Of a stretch of DNA of 45,647 bases, positions 20,249 through 28,091 are shown one piece after another. Position 1 is the first letter of the stretch. Each line of letters begins with the position of its first letter. Below the pieces are notes generated by a model. The model was not told the DNA's origin. It searched no databases and saw only the letters and a list, made by a program, of their open reading frames with translations. The stretch comes from Streptomyces roseus (GTDB lineage: Bacteria; Actinomycetota; Actinomycetes; Streptomycetales; Streptomycetaceae), in NCBI RefSeq assembly GCF_001044425.1, contig NZ_LFML01000052.1:1-45647 (forward strand). Direction: 5' to 3'. The position numbers were made by a program, and so were the translations under genes.

Positions 20249-20270
20249 TTCCGCCCAACTTTGGGCGGAA
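20249..20270. promoter_or_regulatory. 22-bp palindrome upstream of bldC
   Basis: TTCCGCCCAA-CT-TTGGGCGGAA, a perfect 10-bp inverted repeat with a 2-bp centre, about 310 bp upstream of the bldC start. The short centre favours a dimeric-protein operator over an RNA hairpin. Confidence 0.6.
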
Positions 20271-20317
20271 TGCTCGGCATTGCACTCTACGGGGGGTCCT
20301 GACGACTCCTGATCGCT

Positions 20318-20336
20318 CTGTGACTGATCGTCACAG
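20318..20336. promoter_or_regulatory. Inverted repeat CTGTGAC-N5-GTCACAG upstream of bldC
   Basis: A perfect 7-bp inverted repeat with spacer TGATC, in the same 500-bp upstream region. A further GTGAC half-site follows nearby. It is operator-like; no binding protein can be named. Confidence 0.45.
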
Positions 20337-20471
20337 TGGGGTGACTGTCCGCTATGGGGCGGTCCATCGGCTTCCGCCGCTGATGAACACCTCGGAGGGC
20401 AATTCCATCGGTTTGGCCGTCGAGGCTGGACGGATGGTGTAGTTGTAGTGCCGAGGACAAGCCGTTCGTCC

Positions 20472-20477
20472 TATAAC
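20472..20477 (+). promoter_or_regulatory. Candidate -10 of bldC
   Basis: TATAAC, about 100 bp before the bldC ATG, in an AT-richer patch (GTCCTATAACCGA). No convincing -35 stands at 17-18 bp, so it may need an activator. Inference only. Confidence 0.35.
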
Positions 20478-20576
20478 CGACTCGGCCCGCGTATGTCCAT
20501 TTCGGGCAACGCGGGCCAAGGTGCAGAATTTAGAGGAAAGAACCGAGATGGTTCGGTTCTCCCGAGGAGGCCGCTC

Positions 20577-20783
20577 ATGACCGCTCGCACCCCTGATGCC
20601 GAGCCGCTGCTGACCCCGGCTGAGGTTGCCACGATGTTCCGCGTGGACCCGAAGACGGTCACCCGCTGGGCCAAGGCTGGCAAGCTCACGTCCATCCGCA
20701 CCCTGGGTGGACACCGCCGTTACCGCGAGGCCGAGGTTCGCGCTCTGCTCGCGGGAATCCCGCAGCAGCGCAGCGAGGCCTGA
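20577..20783 (+). CDS. bldC: Developmental regulator BldC (MerR-like)
   Basis: 68 aa from the ATG at 20577, with an excellent GAGGAGG 6 nt upstream. A single small winged-helix domain of MerR type has no effector domain: LLTPAEVATMFRVDPKTVTRWAKAGKLTSI, then the wing TLGGHRRYREAEVRALL. BldC binds direct repeats cooperatively and acts as a brake on sporulation while supporting antibiotic production in Streptomyces. Length and sequence look complete. The upstream region is unusually long (500 bp) and contains palindromes; a T-tract terminator follows. Confidence 0.97.
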   Translation: MTARTPDAEPLLTPAEVATMFRVDPKTVTRWAKAGKLTSIRTLGGHRRYREAEVRALLAGIPQQRSEA

Positions 20784-20860
20784 GGTCGCGCAAGCACCCC
20801 GCTTTACCGGGCGTGAATCGGGTCCCCCAATCCGATGAAACCCAAAGGCTTCAAACGCCT

Positions 20861-20930
20861 GGACCTGCCCCAACAGGTCCTTGTCGTCAGATCGCGCTGG
20901 ACTCCGCCGGGTCCAGCGCGATCTTTTTTT
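20861..20930 (+). terminator. Tandem hairpins with T-tract after bldC
   Basis: First, a 7-bp stem GGACCTG/CAGGTCC (20861-20880). Then a 13-bp perfect stem (20890-20902 with 20911-20923) followed directly by seven T residues. This is a textbook intrinsic terminator, rare in such GC-rich genomes. Confidence 0.93.
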
Positions 20931-21260
20931 GTGCCCGGGGAGGGTGGATCGGGCGGACGCGGGAGGCCGGCGCGATAGGTGCCATTGCACATATTAAATC
21001 GAGCACGCGTATGGGTGCGATAAATGTGCGAGTCTCAAAAACTCATGTGGTGACTCCCGTCACAGGCAGTGACACTTGTGCGACGCGCAATGCACCCGTA
21101 AGGGGACGTGCGTCGCAGAGTGCCTCATGCGGACGGGGGATTCGCGTCGGTGGGGTCCGGGCGGGGCGGCGGACGGCGGGCGGCGTCCAGCCGGGCGGGG
21201 CGCCGCTGACGGGCCGCACAGTCCGGCGGCACACGCGCAGAGTGGGCGGCGCATACGCAA
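20931..21260. other. Intergenic island between bldC terminator and tRNA-Asp
   Basis: About 330 bp without a credible gene. The segment 20980-21060 is AT-rich for this genome and folds: GCACAT (20987-20992) pairs with ATGTGC (21024-21029), with inner TCG/GCAC pairing to GTGCGA. Next come several GTGAC/GTCAC half-sites (21050-21075) and TGCGACG/CGTCGCA arms around 21080-21120. It could be a tRNA promoter region, an untranslated RNA or an operator cluster. Confidence 0.45.
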
Positions 21261-21293
21261 CAGGGCCCGCATCCCTGGGGGATGCGGGCCCTG
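21261..21293. terminator. Hairpin downstream of tRNA-Asp
   Basis: A 14-bp perfect stem (21261-21274 with 21280-21293, loop CTGGG). It terminates the leftward tRNA-Asp transcript. Confidence 0.8.
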
Positions 21294-21302
21294 CTCTTCT
21301 TG

Positions 21303-21376
21303 CGAACCTGACGGGACTTGAACCCGCGACCTCCACCTTGACAGGGTGGCGAGCTAACCAACTGCTCCACAGGTCC
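21303..21376 (-). tRNA. tRNA-Asp (GTC)
   Basis: Cloverleaf with acceptor GGACCTG/CAGGTTC (G2-U71 wobble), anticodon loop CTGTCAA, T-loop TTCAAGT. No encoded CCA. A second copy at 27778 differs in the acceptor 3:70 pair. Confidence 0.96.
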
Positions 21377-21445
21377 TTGATTTGCGGCCGCTGGGCGGCT
21401 GCGAATCAGACTGTACCCCAGCTCAGGGGGTGGAGTCGAACCGGA

Positions 21446-24400
21446 TCAGCGGGCGGGCCCCGGGGCCGCGGCGTCCACCGCCTTCACGATCCGCTTGTCG
21501 GAGATCGGGTACGCGGTCCCGAGCGCGTGCGCGAAGTAGCTGACGCGGAGTTCCTCGATCATCCAGCGGATGTCGGTGACCGCGGACGGCACCGGCCGGC
21601 CCTTCGGAAGCTGCTCCAGCAGCCACGCGTACTCGTCCTGCATCTCGTGCACCTTCTGCATGCGCGTGGTGTCGCGCTGGGCGCCCGTCGGCATCTGCTG
21701 GAGCCGCCGGTCCACCGCCACCAGGTAGCGCATCAGGTCCCCCAGCCGGCGCAGGCCCGTCAGGGTCACGAAGCCGGGCGGTACGAGGGCCGCCAGCTGC
21801 GTCCTGACGTCCTGCACGTTCGCCACCAGGGCCAGGCTGTTGGTGGCCTTCAGGCGGCGCTCACAGGCCTGCCAGGCGGCCAGGACCTGCTGCACCTGGG
21901 ACACCGTCCGCACGGTCGTGTCCACGAGGTCCGCGCGGACGGCCTCGTAGAGGGCGCGGAAGGCGGCCTCGTCCCAGGCCGGGCCGCCGTGGTCGGCGAT
22001 CAGCTTGTCGGCCGCGGCGGTCGCGCAGTCGTCGAACAGCGCCTGGATGGAGCCGTGCGGATTGCGGGGCAGGGCCAGCTTCTGCTGGTTGGTCAGGTGG
22101 TCCGAGGCGAACTTCGCCGGGTTCACCGGGATGTTCAGCAGGATCAGCCGCCGCGTGCCGAGCCACATCGCCTGCTGCTGCTCGGCCTCCGTGTCGAAGA
22201 GCCGTACGGAGACGCCCGCGCCCTCGTCCACGAGCGCCGGGTACGCCTTCACCGGCTGTCCGGCCCGCCGGGTCTCGAAGACCTTGGTGAGCGTGCCGAT
22301 CGTCCAGTCGGTGAGCCCCGTGCGCTCCAGCGACTCCCCGCCCGCGCGCTCGGCGGTGGCCGCGGCGGCCTTGGAGAGGGCCTGGCGGGCCTTCGGCTTC
22401 AGCTTCAGCCGCAGGGCTTCGAGGTCCTTGTCCTCGGCGAGGTTCTTGCGGCGCTCGTCGACGATCCGGAAGGTGATCTTCAGGTGGTCCGGGATCCGGC
22501 CGAGGTCGAAGTCCTCGGCCGAGACCGGGACCCCGACCATCCGCTGGAGCTCGCGCGCCAGGGTGACCGGCAGCGGCTCCTGCAGGGGTACGGCCGTGGC
22601 CAGGAAGCGCGTCGCGAAGTTCGGCGCCGGTACGTAGTGCCGGCGGATCGGCTTCGGCAGGGACCGGATGAGCTCGGTGACGACCTCCTCGCGCAGGCCC
22701 GGGATCTGCCAGTCGAAGCCCTCGTCGGTGACCTGGTTCAGTACCTGGAGCGGGATGTGGACGGTCACGCCGTCCGCGTCCGCGCCCGGCTCGAACTGGT
22801 AGGTCACCCGGAACTTGAGCTGCCCCTGGCGCCAGGAGTCCGGGTAGTCGGCCTTGGTGACCCCGGCCGCCTTCTCCGTCAGCAGCATCTCGCGCTCGAA
22901 GTCGAGGAGTTCCGGCTCCTCCCGCTTCTTGTGCTTCCACCAGGAGTCGAAGTGCGCCCCCGAGACCACGTGCTCGGGGATCCGCTGGTCGTAGAAGTCG
23001 AAGAGGGTCTCGTCGTCCACGACGATGTCGCGGCGCCGCGCCCGGTTCTCCAGCTCCTCGACCTCGGTGAGCAGCTTGCGGTTGTCGGCGTAGAACTTGT
23101 GGTGCGTGCGCCAGTCGCCCTCGACCAGCGCGTTGCGGATGAACAGCTCGCGCGAGACCTCGGCGTCGATGCGGCCGTAGTTGATCTTCCGCTGCGCGAC
23201 GATCGGCGCGCCGTACAGCGTGACCTTCTCGTACGCCATGACGGCCGCCTGGTCCTTCTCCCAGTGCGGTTCGCTGTACGTGCGCTTGATCAGGTGCTGG
23301 GCGAGCGGCTCGACCCACTCCGGCTCCACCTTGGCGTTGACCCGGGCCCACAGCCGCGAGGTCTCCACCAGCTCCGCCGACATCAGGAACTTCGGCTGCT
23401 TCTTGAAGAGCGCCGAGCCCGGGAAGATCGCGAACTTGGCGGACCGGGCCCCCAGGTACTCGTTCTTGTCGGTGTCCTTGAGGCCGATGTGCGAGAGCAG
23501 GCCGGCCAGCAGCGAGATGTGCACGCTCGTCTCGGGGGCGTCGCCCTCGTTGACGTGGATGCCCATGCCCTTGGCGACCGTGCGCAGCTGGGAGTAGATG
23601 TCCTGCCACTCGCGGATCCGCAGGAAGTTCAGGTACTCCTGCTTGCACATCCGGCGGAACGAGGACGAGCCGCGCTCCTTCTGCTGCTCGCGGACGTAGC
23701 GCCACATGTTGAGGAACGAGAGGAAGTCGCTGGTCTCGTCCTTGAAGCGGGCGTGGTTCTGGTCGGCCTGCGTCTGCTTGTCCGAGGGCCGCTCGCGCGG
23801 GTCCTGGATCGACAGGGCCGCCGCGATGACCATGACCTCGCGGACGCAGTTGTTCTTGTCGGCCTCGACGACCATGCGGGCCAGGCGCGGGTCCACGGGC
23901 AGCTGGGACAGCTGGCGGCCCATCGGCGTGAGCCGCTTCTTGGGGTCCTTCTCCGCGGGGTCGAGCGCGCCGAGCTCCTGGAGCAGCTGGACGCCGTCGC
24001 GGATGTTGCGGTGGTCCGGCGGGTCGATGAAGGGGAACTTCTCGATCTCGCCGAGGCCGGCCGCGGTCATCTGGAGGATGACGGAGGCGAGGTTGGTGCG
24101 CAGGATCTCGGCGTCCGTGAACTCGGGACGGGAGAGGAAGTCGTCCTCGGAGTAGAGCCGGATGCAGATGCCGTCGCTGGTGCGGCCGCAGCGGCCCTTG
24201 CGCTGGTTGGCGCTGGCCTGGGAGATCCGCTCGATGGGCAGGCGCTGGACCTTGGTGCGGTGGCTGTAGCGGGAGATCCGGGCGGTGCCCGGGTCGATCA
24301 CGTACTTGATGCCGGGGACGGTGAGGGAGGTCTCGGCGACGTTGGTCGCGAGAACGATCCTTCGGCCCGTGTGCTGCTGGAACACCCGGTGCTGCTCGGC

Positions 24401-25381
24401 GTGCGAGAGGCGGGCGTACAGGGGGAGGACCTCGGTGAACCTGAGGTTCCGCTTGTTGAGGGCGTCCGCCGTGTCGCGGATCTCGCGCTCGCCGGAGAGG
24501 AAGACCAGGACGTCCCCGGGCCCCTCCGACTGGAGCTCGTCGACGGCCTCGCAGATCGCGGTGATCTGGTCGCGGTCGCTCTCCTCGGAGTCCTCTTCGA
24601 GCAGGGGACGGTAACGCACCTCCACCGGGTACGTACGACCGCTGACCTCGACGATCGGGGCGTCGCCGAAGTGGCGGGAGAAGCGCTCCGGGTCGATCGT
24701 CGCGGAGGTGATCACGACCTTGAGGTCGGGGCGCTTGGGCAGCAGCTGGGACAGGTAGCCCAGCAGGAAGTCGATGTTGAGGCTGCGCTCGTGGGCCTCG
24801 TCGATGATGATCGTGTCGTACGCGCGCAGCTCGCGGTCCGTCTGGATCTCGGCGAGCAGGATGCCGTCGGTCATCAGCTTCACGAAGGTCGCGTCCTGGT
24901 CCACCTGGTCGGTGAACCGGACCTTCCAGCCGACCGTCCGGCCGATCTCGGAGTCCAGCTCCTCGGCGATCCGCTCCGCGACGGTGCGGGCGGCGATCCG
25001 GCGGGGCTGGGTGTGCCCGATCATGCCCCGGACGCCGCGCCCCAGCTCCATGCAGATCTTGGGGATCTGCGTGGTCTTCCCGGAACCGGTCTCACCGGCG
25101 ACGATCACGACCTGGTGGTCGCGTATCGCCTCGGCGATCTCGTCCTTCTTCTGGCTGACGGGCAGGTTCTCGGGATACGTGACCTCCGGCATGCGCGAGG
25201 CACGGCCGGCCAGTCGCGCGGCGGCCTTCTCGGCCTCCGCGGCGATCTCGTCGAGCACGGCCTGCTTGGCCTCGGGCTTTCGGATGCGGCGGGCGCCTTC
25301 GAGGCGGCGGCCGAGGCGGTGCGCGTCACGGAGGGAGATCTCCCCGAGGAGCGTCTGCAGGGCGGCGAAGGAAGTAGACAT
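21446..25381 (-). CDS. hrpA: ATP-dependent RNA helicase HrpA (DEAH family)
   Basis: 1311 aa, ATG start. It is the full-length HrpA architecture. The N-terminal helicase core has Walker A GETGSGKT (96-103), DEAH (194-197), SAT (about 240) and a second RecA domain with NVAETSLTVPGI and QRKGRCGR. Helicase-associated and OB-like regions follow, then a long C-terminal DUF3418-type domain. DEAH/RHA helicases unwind or remodel RNA; HrpA acts on mRNA processing and in ribosome-collision responses in other bacteria. No truncation was seen. It is leftward, downstream of an unrelated divergent lipoprotein gene, and ends about 70 bp before the tRNA-Asp gene. Confidence 0.96.
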   Translation of the reverse strand: MSTSFAALQTLLGEISLRDAHRLGRRLEGARRIRKPEAKQAVLDEIAAEAEKAAARLAGRASRMPEVTYPENLPVSQKKDEIAEAIRDHQVVIVAGETGSGKTTQIPKICMELGRGVRGMIGHTQPRRIAARTVAERIAEELDSEIGRTVGWKVRFTDQVDQDATFVKLMTDGILLAEIQTDRELRAYDTIIIDEAHERSLNIDFLLGYLSQLLPKRPDLKVVITSATIDPERFSRHFGDAPIVEVSGRTYPVEVRYRPLLEEDSEESDRDQITAICEAVDELQSEGPGDVLVFLSGEREIRDTADALNKRNLRFTEVLPLYARLSHAEQHRVFQQHTGRRIVLATNVAETSLTVPGIKYVIDPGTARISRYSHRTKVQRLPIERISQASANQRKGRCGRTSDGICIRLYSEDDFLSRPEFTDAEILRTNLASVILQMTAAGLGEIEKFPFIDPPDHRNIRDGVQLLQELGALDPAEKDPKKRLTPMGRQLSQLPVDPRLARMVVEADKNNCVREVMVIAAALSIQDPRERPSDKQTQADQNHARFKDETSDFLSFLNMWRYVREQQKERGSSSFRRMCKQEYLNFLRIREWQDIYSQLRTVAKGMGIHVNEGDAPETSVHISLLAGLLSHIGLKDTDKNEYLGARSAKFAIFPGSALFKKQPKFLMSAELVETSRLWARVNAKVEPEWVEPLAQHLIKRTYSEPHWEKDQAAVMAYEKVTLYGAPIVAQRKINYGRIDAEVSRELFIRNALVEGDWRTHHKFYADNRKLLTEVEELENRARRRDIVVDDETLFDFYDQRIPEHVVSGAHFDSWWKHKKREEPELLDFEREMLLTEKAAGVTKADYPDSWRQGQLKFRVTYQFEPGADADGVTVHIPLQVLNQVTDEGFDWQIPGLREEVVTELIRSLPKPIRRHYVPAPNFATRFLATAVPLQEPLPVTLARELQRMVGVPVSAEDFDLGRIPDHLKITFRIVDERRKNLAEDKDLEALRLKLKPKARQALSKAAAATAERAGGESLERTGLTDWTIGTLTKVFETRRAGQPVKAYPALVDEGAGVSVRLFDTEAEQQQAMWLGTRRLILLNIPVNPAKFASDHLTNQQKLALPRNPHGSIQALFDDCATAAADKLIADHGGPAWDEAAFRALYEAVRADLVDTTVRTVSQVQQVLAAWQACERRLKATNSLALVANVQDVRTQLAALVPPGFVTLTGLRRLGDLMRYLVAVDRRLQQMPTGAQRDTTRMQKVHEMQDEYAWLLEQLPKGRPVPSAVTDIRWMIEELRVSYFAHALGTAYPISDKRIVKAVDAAAPGPAR

Positions 25382-25499
25382 ACCTGATCGAGGATCTCAC
25401 CCGCGGGTGCCGGGTGGCGAACGCATTTGTGCCCCCTCCCCGTACCATTTCGGGACGAGATCGTCTGAACCGACCTGCCGACCGAGGGAGAGGCCCGCC

Positions 25500-25928
25500 G
25501 TGTACCGCTTCCGTGGTGTCCGGTGCCTGCTCGGCGCCGTGATCGCGGTGCTGGTCGGCTGTGCGGCGCCCGCCGCGGCGCTTCCGCTTCCCGGTCCGAT
25601 TGTCGGTTCGATTGCCGGTTCGATTCCGAGTCCGGCTTCGGGTCCGGCACCGGCACCGGCTCCGCGTTCGGCTCCGGTCGCGGACGCTCCCGTGGCGCTC
25701 GCCGTGGCCTCCGCCGGACAGGGCCCCTCCTGCGACCCCGGGACGCGGGATCACGGGCAGGCTCCGGGGGTGCCGCCGCGCGGGGCCGGGGAGCATGCGC
25801 ACGCCCCGCTGGGGCGGCCCGCGGCGGAGCAGCTCTGGGCGGACCGGACGCCGGTCGCGCGGGTGCTCGTACGGGGGCCGGACCAGGCGGGTCCGGGGCC
25901 CGTGGAGCTGTCCGTGATGCGGGTGTAG
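25500..25928 (+). CDS. Small secreted lipoprotein-like protein
   Basis: 142 aa from the GTG at 25500, with GGGAGAGG upstream. The signal peptide (MYRFRGVRCLLGAVIAVLVGC) ends in a clean lipobox L18-V-G-C21. A Pro/Ala/Ser/Gly low-complexity stretch (about 28-60) is encoded by GGTTCG/GGCACC-type repeats. The C-terminal part (SCDPGTRDHGQ ... VARVLVRGPDQ) matches no family I know. It precedes the DsbA-like and CcdA-like genes by about 50 bp, with a hairpin between, so it could be part of the same extracytoplasmic unit. The function is unknown. Confidence 0.75.
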   Translation: MYRFRGVRCLLGAVIAVLVGCAAPAAALPLPGPIVGSIAGSIPSPASGPAPAPAPRSAPVADAPVALAVASAGQGPSCDPGTRDHGQAPGVPPRGAGEHAHAPLGRPAAEQLWADRTPVARVLVRGPDQAGPGPVELSVMRV

Positions 25929-25929
25929 A

Positions 25930-25950
25930 GGACCGGCCTTCCGCCGGTCC
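25930..25950 (+). terminator. Hairpin between lipoprotein and DsbA-like genes
   Basis: An 8-bp stem GGACCGGC/GCCGGTCC with loop CTTCC, just after the lipoprotein stop. It may attenuate read-through into the downstream pair. Confidence 0.5.
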
Positions 25951-25981
25951 GATCCACCACCCGCAGCTCTGGAGCACCCGT

Positions 25982-26797
25982 ATGCCTTCTTCCGCTTCCC
26001 GTTCCTCCTCCCCTTCGTCCTCCTCCTCTTCTTCCTCCGCCTCCGCGCGCAAGCGGCTGCTGATCTCCGCCGCGGTCGCGGTCGCCGCCGTCACCCTCGG
26101 GATCGTGTCCTGGCGGGCCACCGCGCCCGAGGACCTGCCCGACCGGACCTCCTCCGCTGCCGCGGCCGCGCCCAAGGGCTCCGACGTCCACGCCGAGCTG
26201 GCGAAGCTCGCCCGCCGCGAGGCCGGGGACAAGCTGGCCCTCGGCCGGGCGGACGCCCCCGTCGTCCTGATCGAGTACTCCGACTTCAAGTGCGGCTACT
26301 GCGGGAAGTTCGCCCGCGACACCGAGCCCGAACTGGTGAAGAAGTACGTGGACGACGGCACGCTGCGCATCGAGTGGCGCAACTTCCCGATCTTCGGTGC
26401 CGATTCCGAGACCGCCGCCAAGGCCGCCTGGGCCGCCGGGCAGCAGGACCGCTTCGCGCCGTTCCACGCGGCCGCGTACGCCGACGGGGCCAAGGAGAAG
26501 GGCTTCGGCCGGGCGCGGCTGCTGGAGCTGGCCCGCGAGGCCGGCGTCCCGGACATGGAGCGCTTCGAGAGGGACATGGCCGGCGAGGCCGCGGCGGCCG
26601 CCCTCAGGAAGGACCAGGAGGAGGGCTACCGCATCGGCGTCACCTCCACCCCGTCCTTCCTCGTCAACGGGCAGCCGATCGCGGGCGCCCAGCCGCTCGA
26701 CGCCTTCGCCGCGGCGATCGCTCGGGCCAAGGCCCAGGCCGGGACCCAGGGCGGGGCCCAAGGCGGCCCGCAGGCCGACGGCCGGGCCGCCCGGTGA
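25982..26797 (+). CDS. Membrane-anchored DsbA-like thiol-disulfide oxidoreductase
   Basis: 271 aa, ATG start with GGAG 8 nt upstream. A Ser-rich cytosolic N-tail (residues 2-20, including a run of Ser) precedes one transmembrane helix (about 26-43) and an extracytoplasmic thioredoxin-fold domain. The active site is C104-G-Y-C107 in YSDFKCGYCGKFARD, with the cis-proline loop in VTSTPSFLVNG. This is the DsbA/BdbD-like 'thioredoxin_4' group, which makes or isomerises disulfides in exported proteins. It overlaps the CcdA-like gene (GTGA), so the two are co-translated, which suggests CcdA supplies or removes its electrons. The tail after residue 250 is Ala/Gln/Gly-rich. Confidence 0.92.
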   Translation: MPSSASRSSSPSSSSSSSSASARKRLLISAAVAVAAVTLGIVSWRATAPEDLPDRTSSAAAAAPKGSDVHAELAKLARREAGDKLALGRADAPVVLIEYSDFKCGYCGKFARDTEPELVKKYVDDGTLRIEWRNFPIFGADSETAAKAAWAAGQQDRFAPFHAAAYADGAKEKGFGRARLLELAREAGVPDMERFERDMAGEAAAAALRKDQEEGYRIGVTSTPSFLVNGQPIAGAQPLDAFAAAIARAKAQAGTQGGAQGGPQADGRAAR

Positions 26798-27642
26798 CCG
26801 GCGCCGGCGACATCGGGTACCTGGCCGCGCTGCTGGGCGGGCTGCTCGCGCTGCTCAGCCCGTGCAGCGCCCTGCTGCTGCCCGCGTTCTTCGCGTACTC
26901 GATCGACTCCGCCTCGCGGCTGCTCGCGCGGACCGGGATCTTCTACGCGGGCCTCGCGAGCACCCTCGTACCGCTGGGCGCGGCGGGCTCGTACGCCGGA
27001 CGGTTCTTCCACGGCAACAGGGACGGCCTCGTCCTGGCGGGCGGCTGGCTGATCATCGCGCTCGGGCTCGCGCAGATCCTGGGCCTGGGCTTCGCCTCGA
27101 AGCGGATCTCGGAGCTGTCGGGGCGGATCCGGCCGACCACCGCCCTGTCGGTGTACGCGTTGGGGGCCGTCTACGGGCTGGCCGGGTTCTGCGCCGGCCC
27201 GATCCTCGGCAGCGTCCTGACGGTGGCGGCGGTCAGCGGCAGTGCCGTCTACGGCGGGCTGCTGCTGGCGGTGTACGCGCTGGGGATGGCCGTACCGCTG
27301 TTCCTGCTGGCGCTGCTGTGGGAGCGGCTCGACCTGGGCCGGCGGCGCTGGCTGCGCGGGCGGGCCGTCCGGCTGGGCCGGTTCGAGCTGCACACCACCT
27401 CGCTGCTGTCCGGGCTGTTCTTCATCGCCCTGGGCGCGCTGTTCCTCGCGTACGACGGGGCGAGCGCGCTGCCGGGCCTGCTCGACGTGGACGATTCGTA
27501 CGCGGTGGAGCAGTGGGTCCGTTCGTTCGCGGACGCGGTTCCGGACTGGGCGCTGCTCGGGCTGGTGGCGGCGGGCGCGGCGGCGGTCGGCGCGACGCAG
27601 TGGCGCCGCCGTACGCCCGGTCCCGAGGGGGAGGGGGAGTAA
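26794..27642 (+). CDS. CcdA/DsbD-type transmembrane electron carrier
   Basis: 282 aa, GTG start overlapping the upstream stop. Six or so hydrophobic helices are visible. The two conserved cysteines that relay electrons across the membrane are C24 (ALLSPCSALLLPAF) and C133 (GLAGFCAGPILGS), both in the Pro/Gly contexts of the CcdA fold. These proteins move reducing equivalents from cytosolic thioredoxin to extracytoplasmic thioredoxin-like partners, here most likely the coupled CGYC protein. The C-terminus has an extra helix (WALLGLVAAGAAAV) and a basic tail. It could alternatively serve cytochrome c maturation, but no Ccs/Res genes are nearby. Confidence 0.88.
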   Translation: MTGAGDIGYLAALLGGLLALLSPCSALLLPAFFAYSIDSASRLLARTGIFYAGLASTLVPLGAAGSYAGRFFHGNRDGLVLAGGWLIIALGLAQILGLGFASKRISELSGRIRPTTALSVYALGAVYGLAGFCAGPILGSVLTVAAVSGSAVYGGLLLAVYALGMAVPLFLLALLWERLDLGRRRWLRGRAVRLGRFELHTTSLLSGLFFIALGALFLAYDGASALPGLLDVDDSYAVEQWVRSFADAVPDWALLGLVAAGAAAVGATQWRRRTPGPEGEGE

Positions 27643-27645
27643 CGC

Positions 27646-27676
27646 AGAAGGCCCCGTCCGGGGGACGGGGCCTTCT
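27646..27676. terminator. Terminator between ccdA-like gene and tRNA-Phe
   Basis: A 14-bp perfect stem AGAAGGCCCCGTCC with its complement (loop GGG), 4 nt after the ccdA-like stop and directly downstream of the leftward tRNA-Phe. Probably bidirectional. Confidence 0.88.
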
Positions 27677-27681
27677 TGTGG

Positions 27682-27755
27682 TGGCTGGGGCCGGGGTCGA
27701 ACCGGCGACCTATCGCTTTTCAGGCGATCGCTCGTACCAACTGAGCTACCCAGCC
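27682..27755 (-). tRNA. tRNA-Phe (GAA)
   Basis: Cloverleaf: acceptor GGCTGGG/CCCAGCC, anticodon loop CTGAAAA. CCA is encoded at 27679-27681. It is first from the left in a leftward cluster with Asp and Glu. Confidence 0.96.
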
Positions 27756-27777
27756 ACGAGACCGTTTCCGGCCTCAG

Positions 27778-27851
27778 CGATCCTGACGGGACTTGAACCC
27801 GCGACCTCCACCTTGACAGGGTGGCGAGCTAACCAACTGCTCCACAGGACC
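27778..27851 (-). tRNA. tRNA-Asp (GTC), second copy
   Basis: Body identical to the copy at 21303-21376. The acceptor is GGTCCTG/CAGGATC, so pair 3:70 is U-A instead of A-U. CCA is not encoded. Confidence 0.96.
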
Positions 27852-27890
27852 TTGCAGTGTGCGAGACCAAGTCTTGCACACGGTAATGCG

Positions 27891-27963
27891 TACCCCCAAC
27901 GGGATTCGAACCCGTGCTACCGCCTTGAAAGGGCGGCGTCCTGGGCCACTAGACGATGAGGGC
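27891..27963 (-). tRNA. tRNA-Glu (TTC)
   Basis: 73-nt cloverleaf: acceptor GCCCTCA/TGGGGGT (G-U at 1:72 and U-G at 5:68), anticodon loop CTTTCAA. No encoded CCA. It is the most upstream member of the leftward tRNA cluster. Confidence 0.95.
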
Positions 27964-28091
27964 TAAAGGCCCGCCGGGCACTTCTTCAGCGCGTCGGGGA
28001 CGTGAGAAGCATATGGGATCCGGGGAGGTATCGCCAAAACGGTTTCCCGCCCGCATGCGGAAGGCGCCCCCGTCGGAGGGACAATGGCCCG

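Noticed and set aside
20383..20442. 19-codon ORF upstream of bldC
   Set aside because: No ribosome site precedes its ATG, and GC bias is weak; it is probably untranslated leader.
21446..25387. Long plus-strand open frame opposite hrpA
   Set aside because: It is an antisense shadow of the GC-biased helicase gene, with no ribosome site or recognisable domain.
27964..28091. Fluoride riboswitch before the zincin-fluC operon
   Set aside because: The expected GGNGATGG-type stem and pseudoknot elements are not found.
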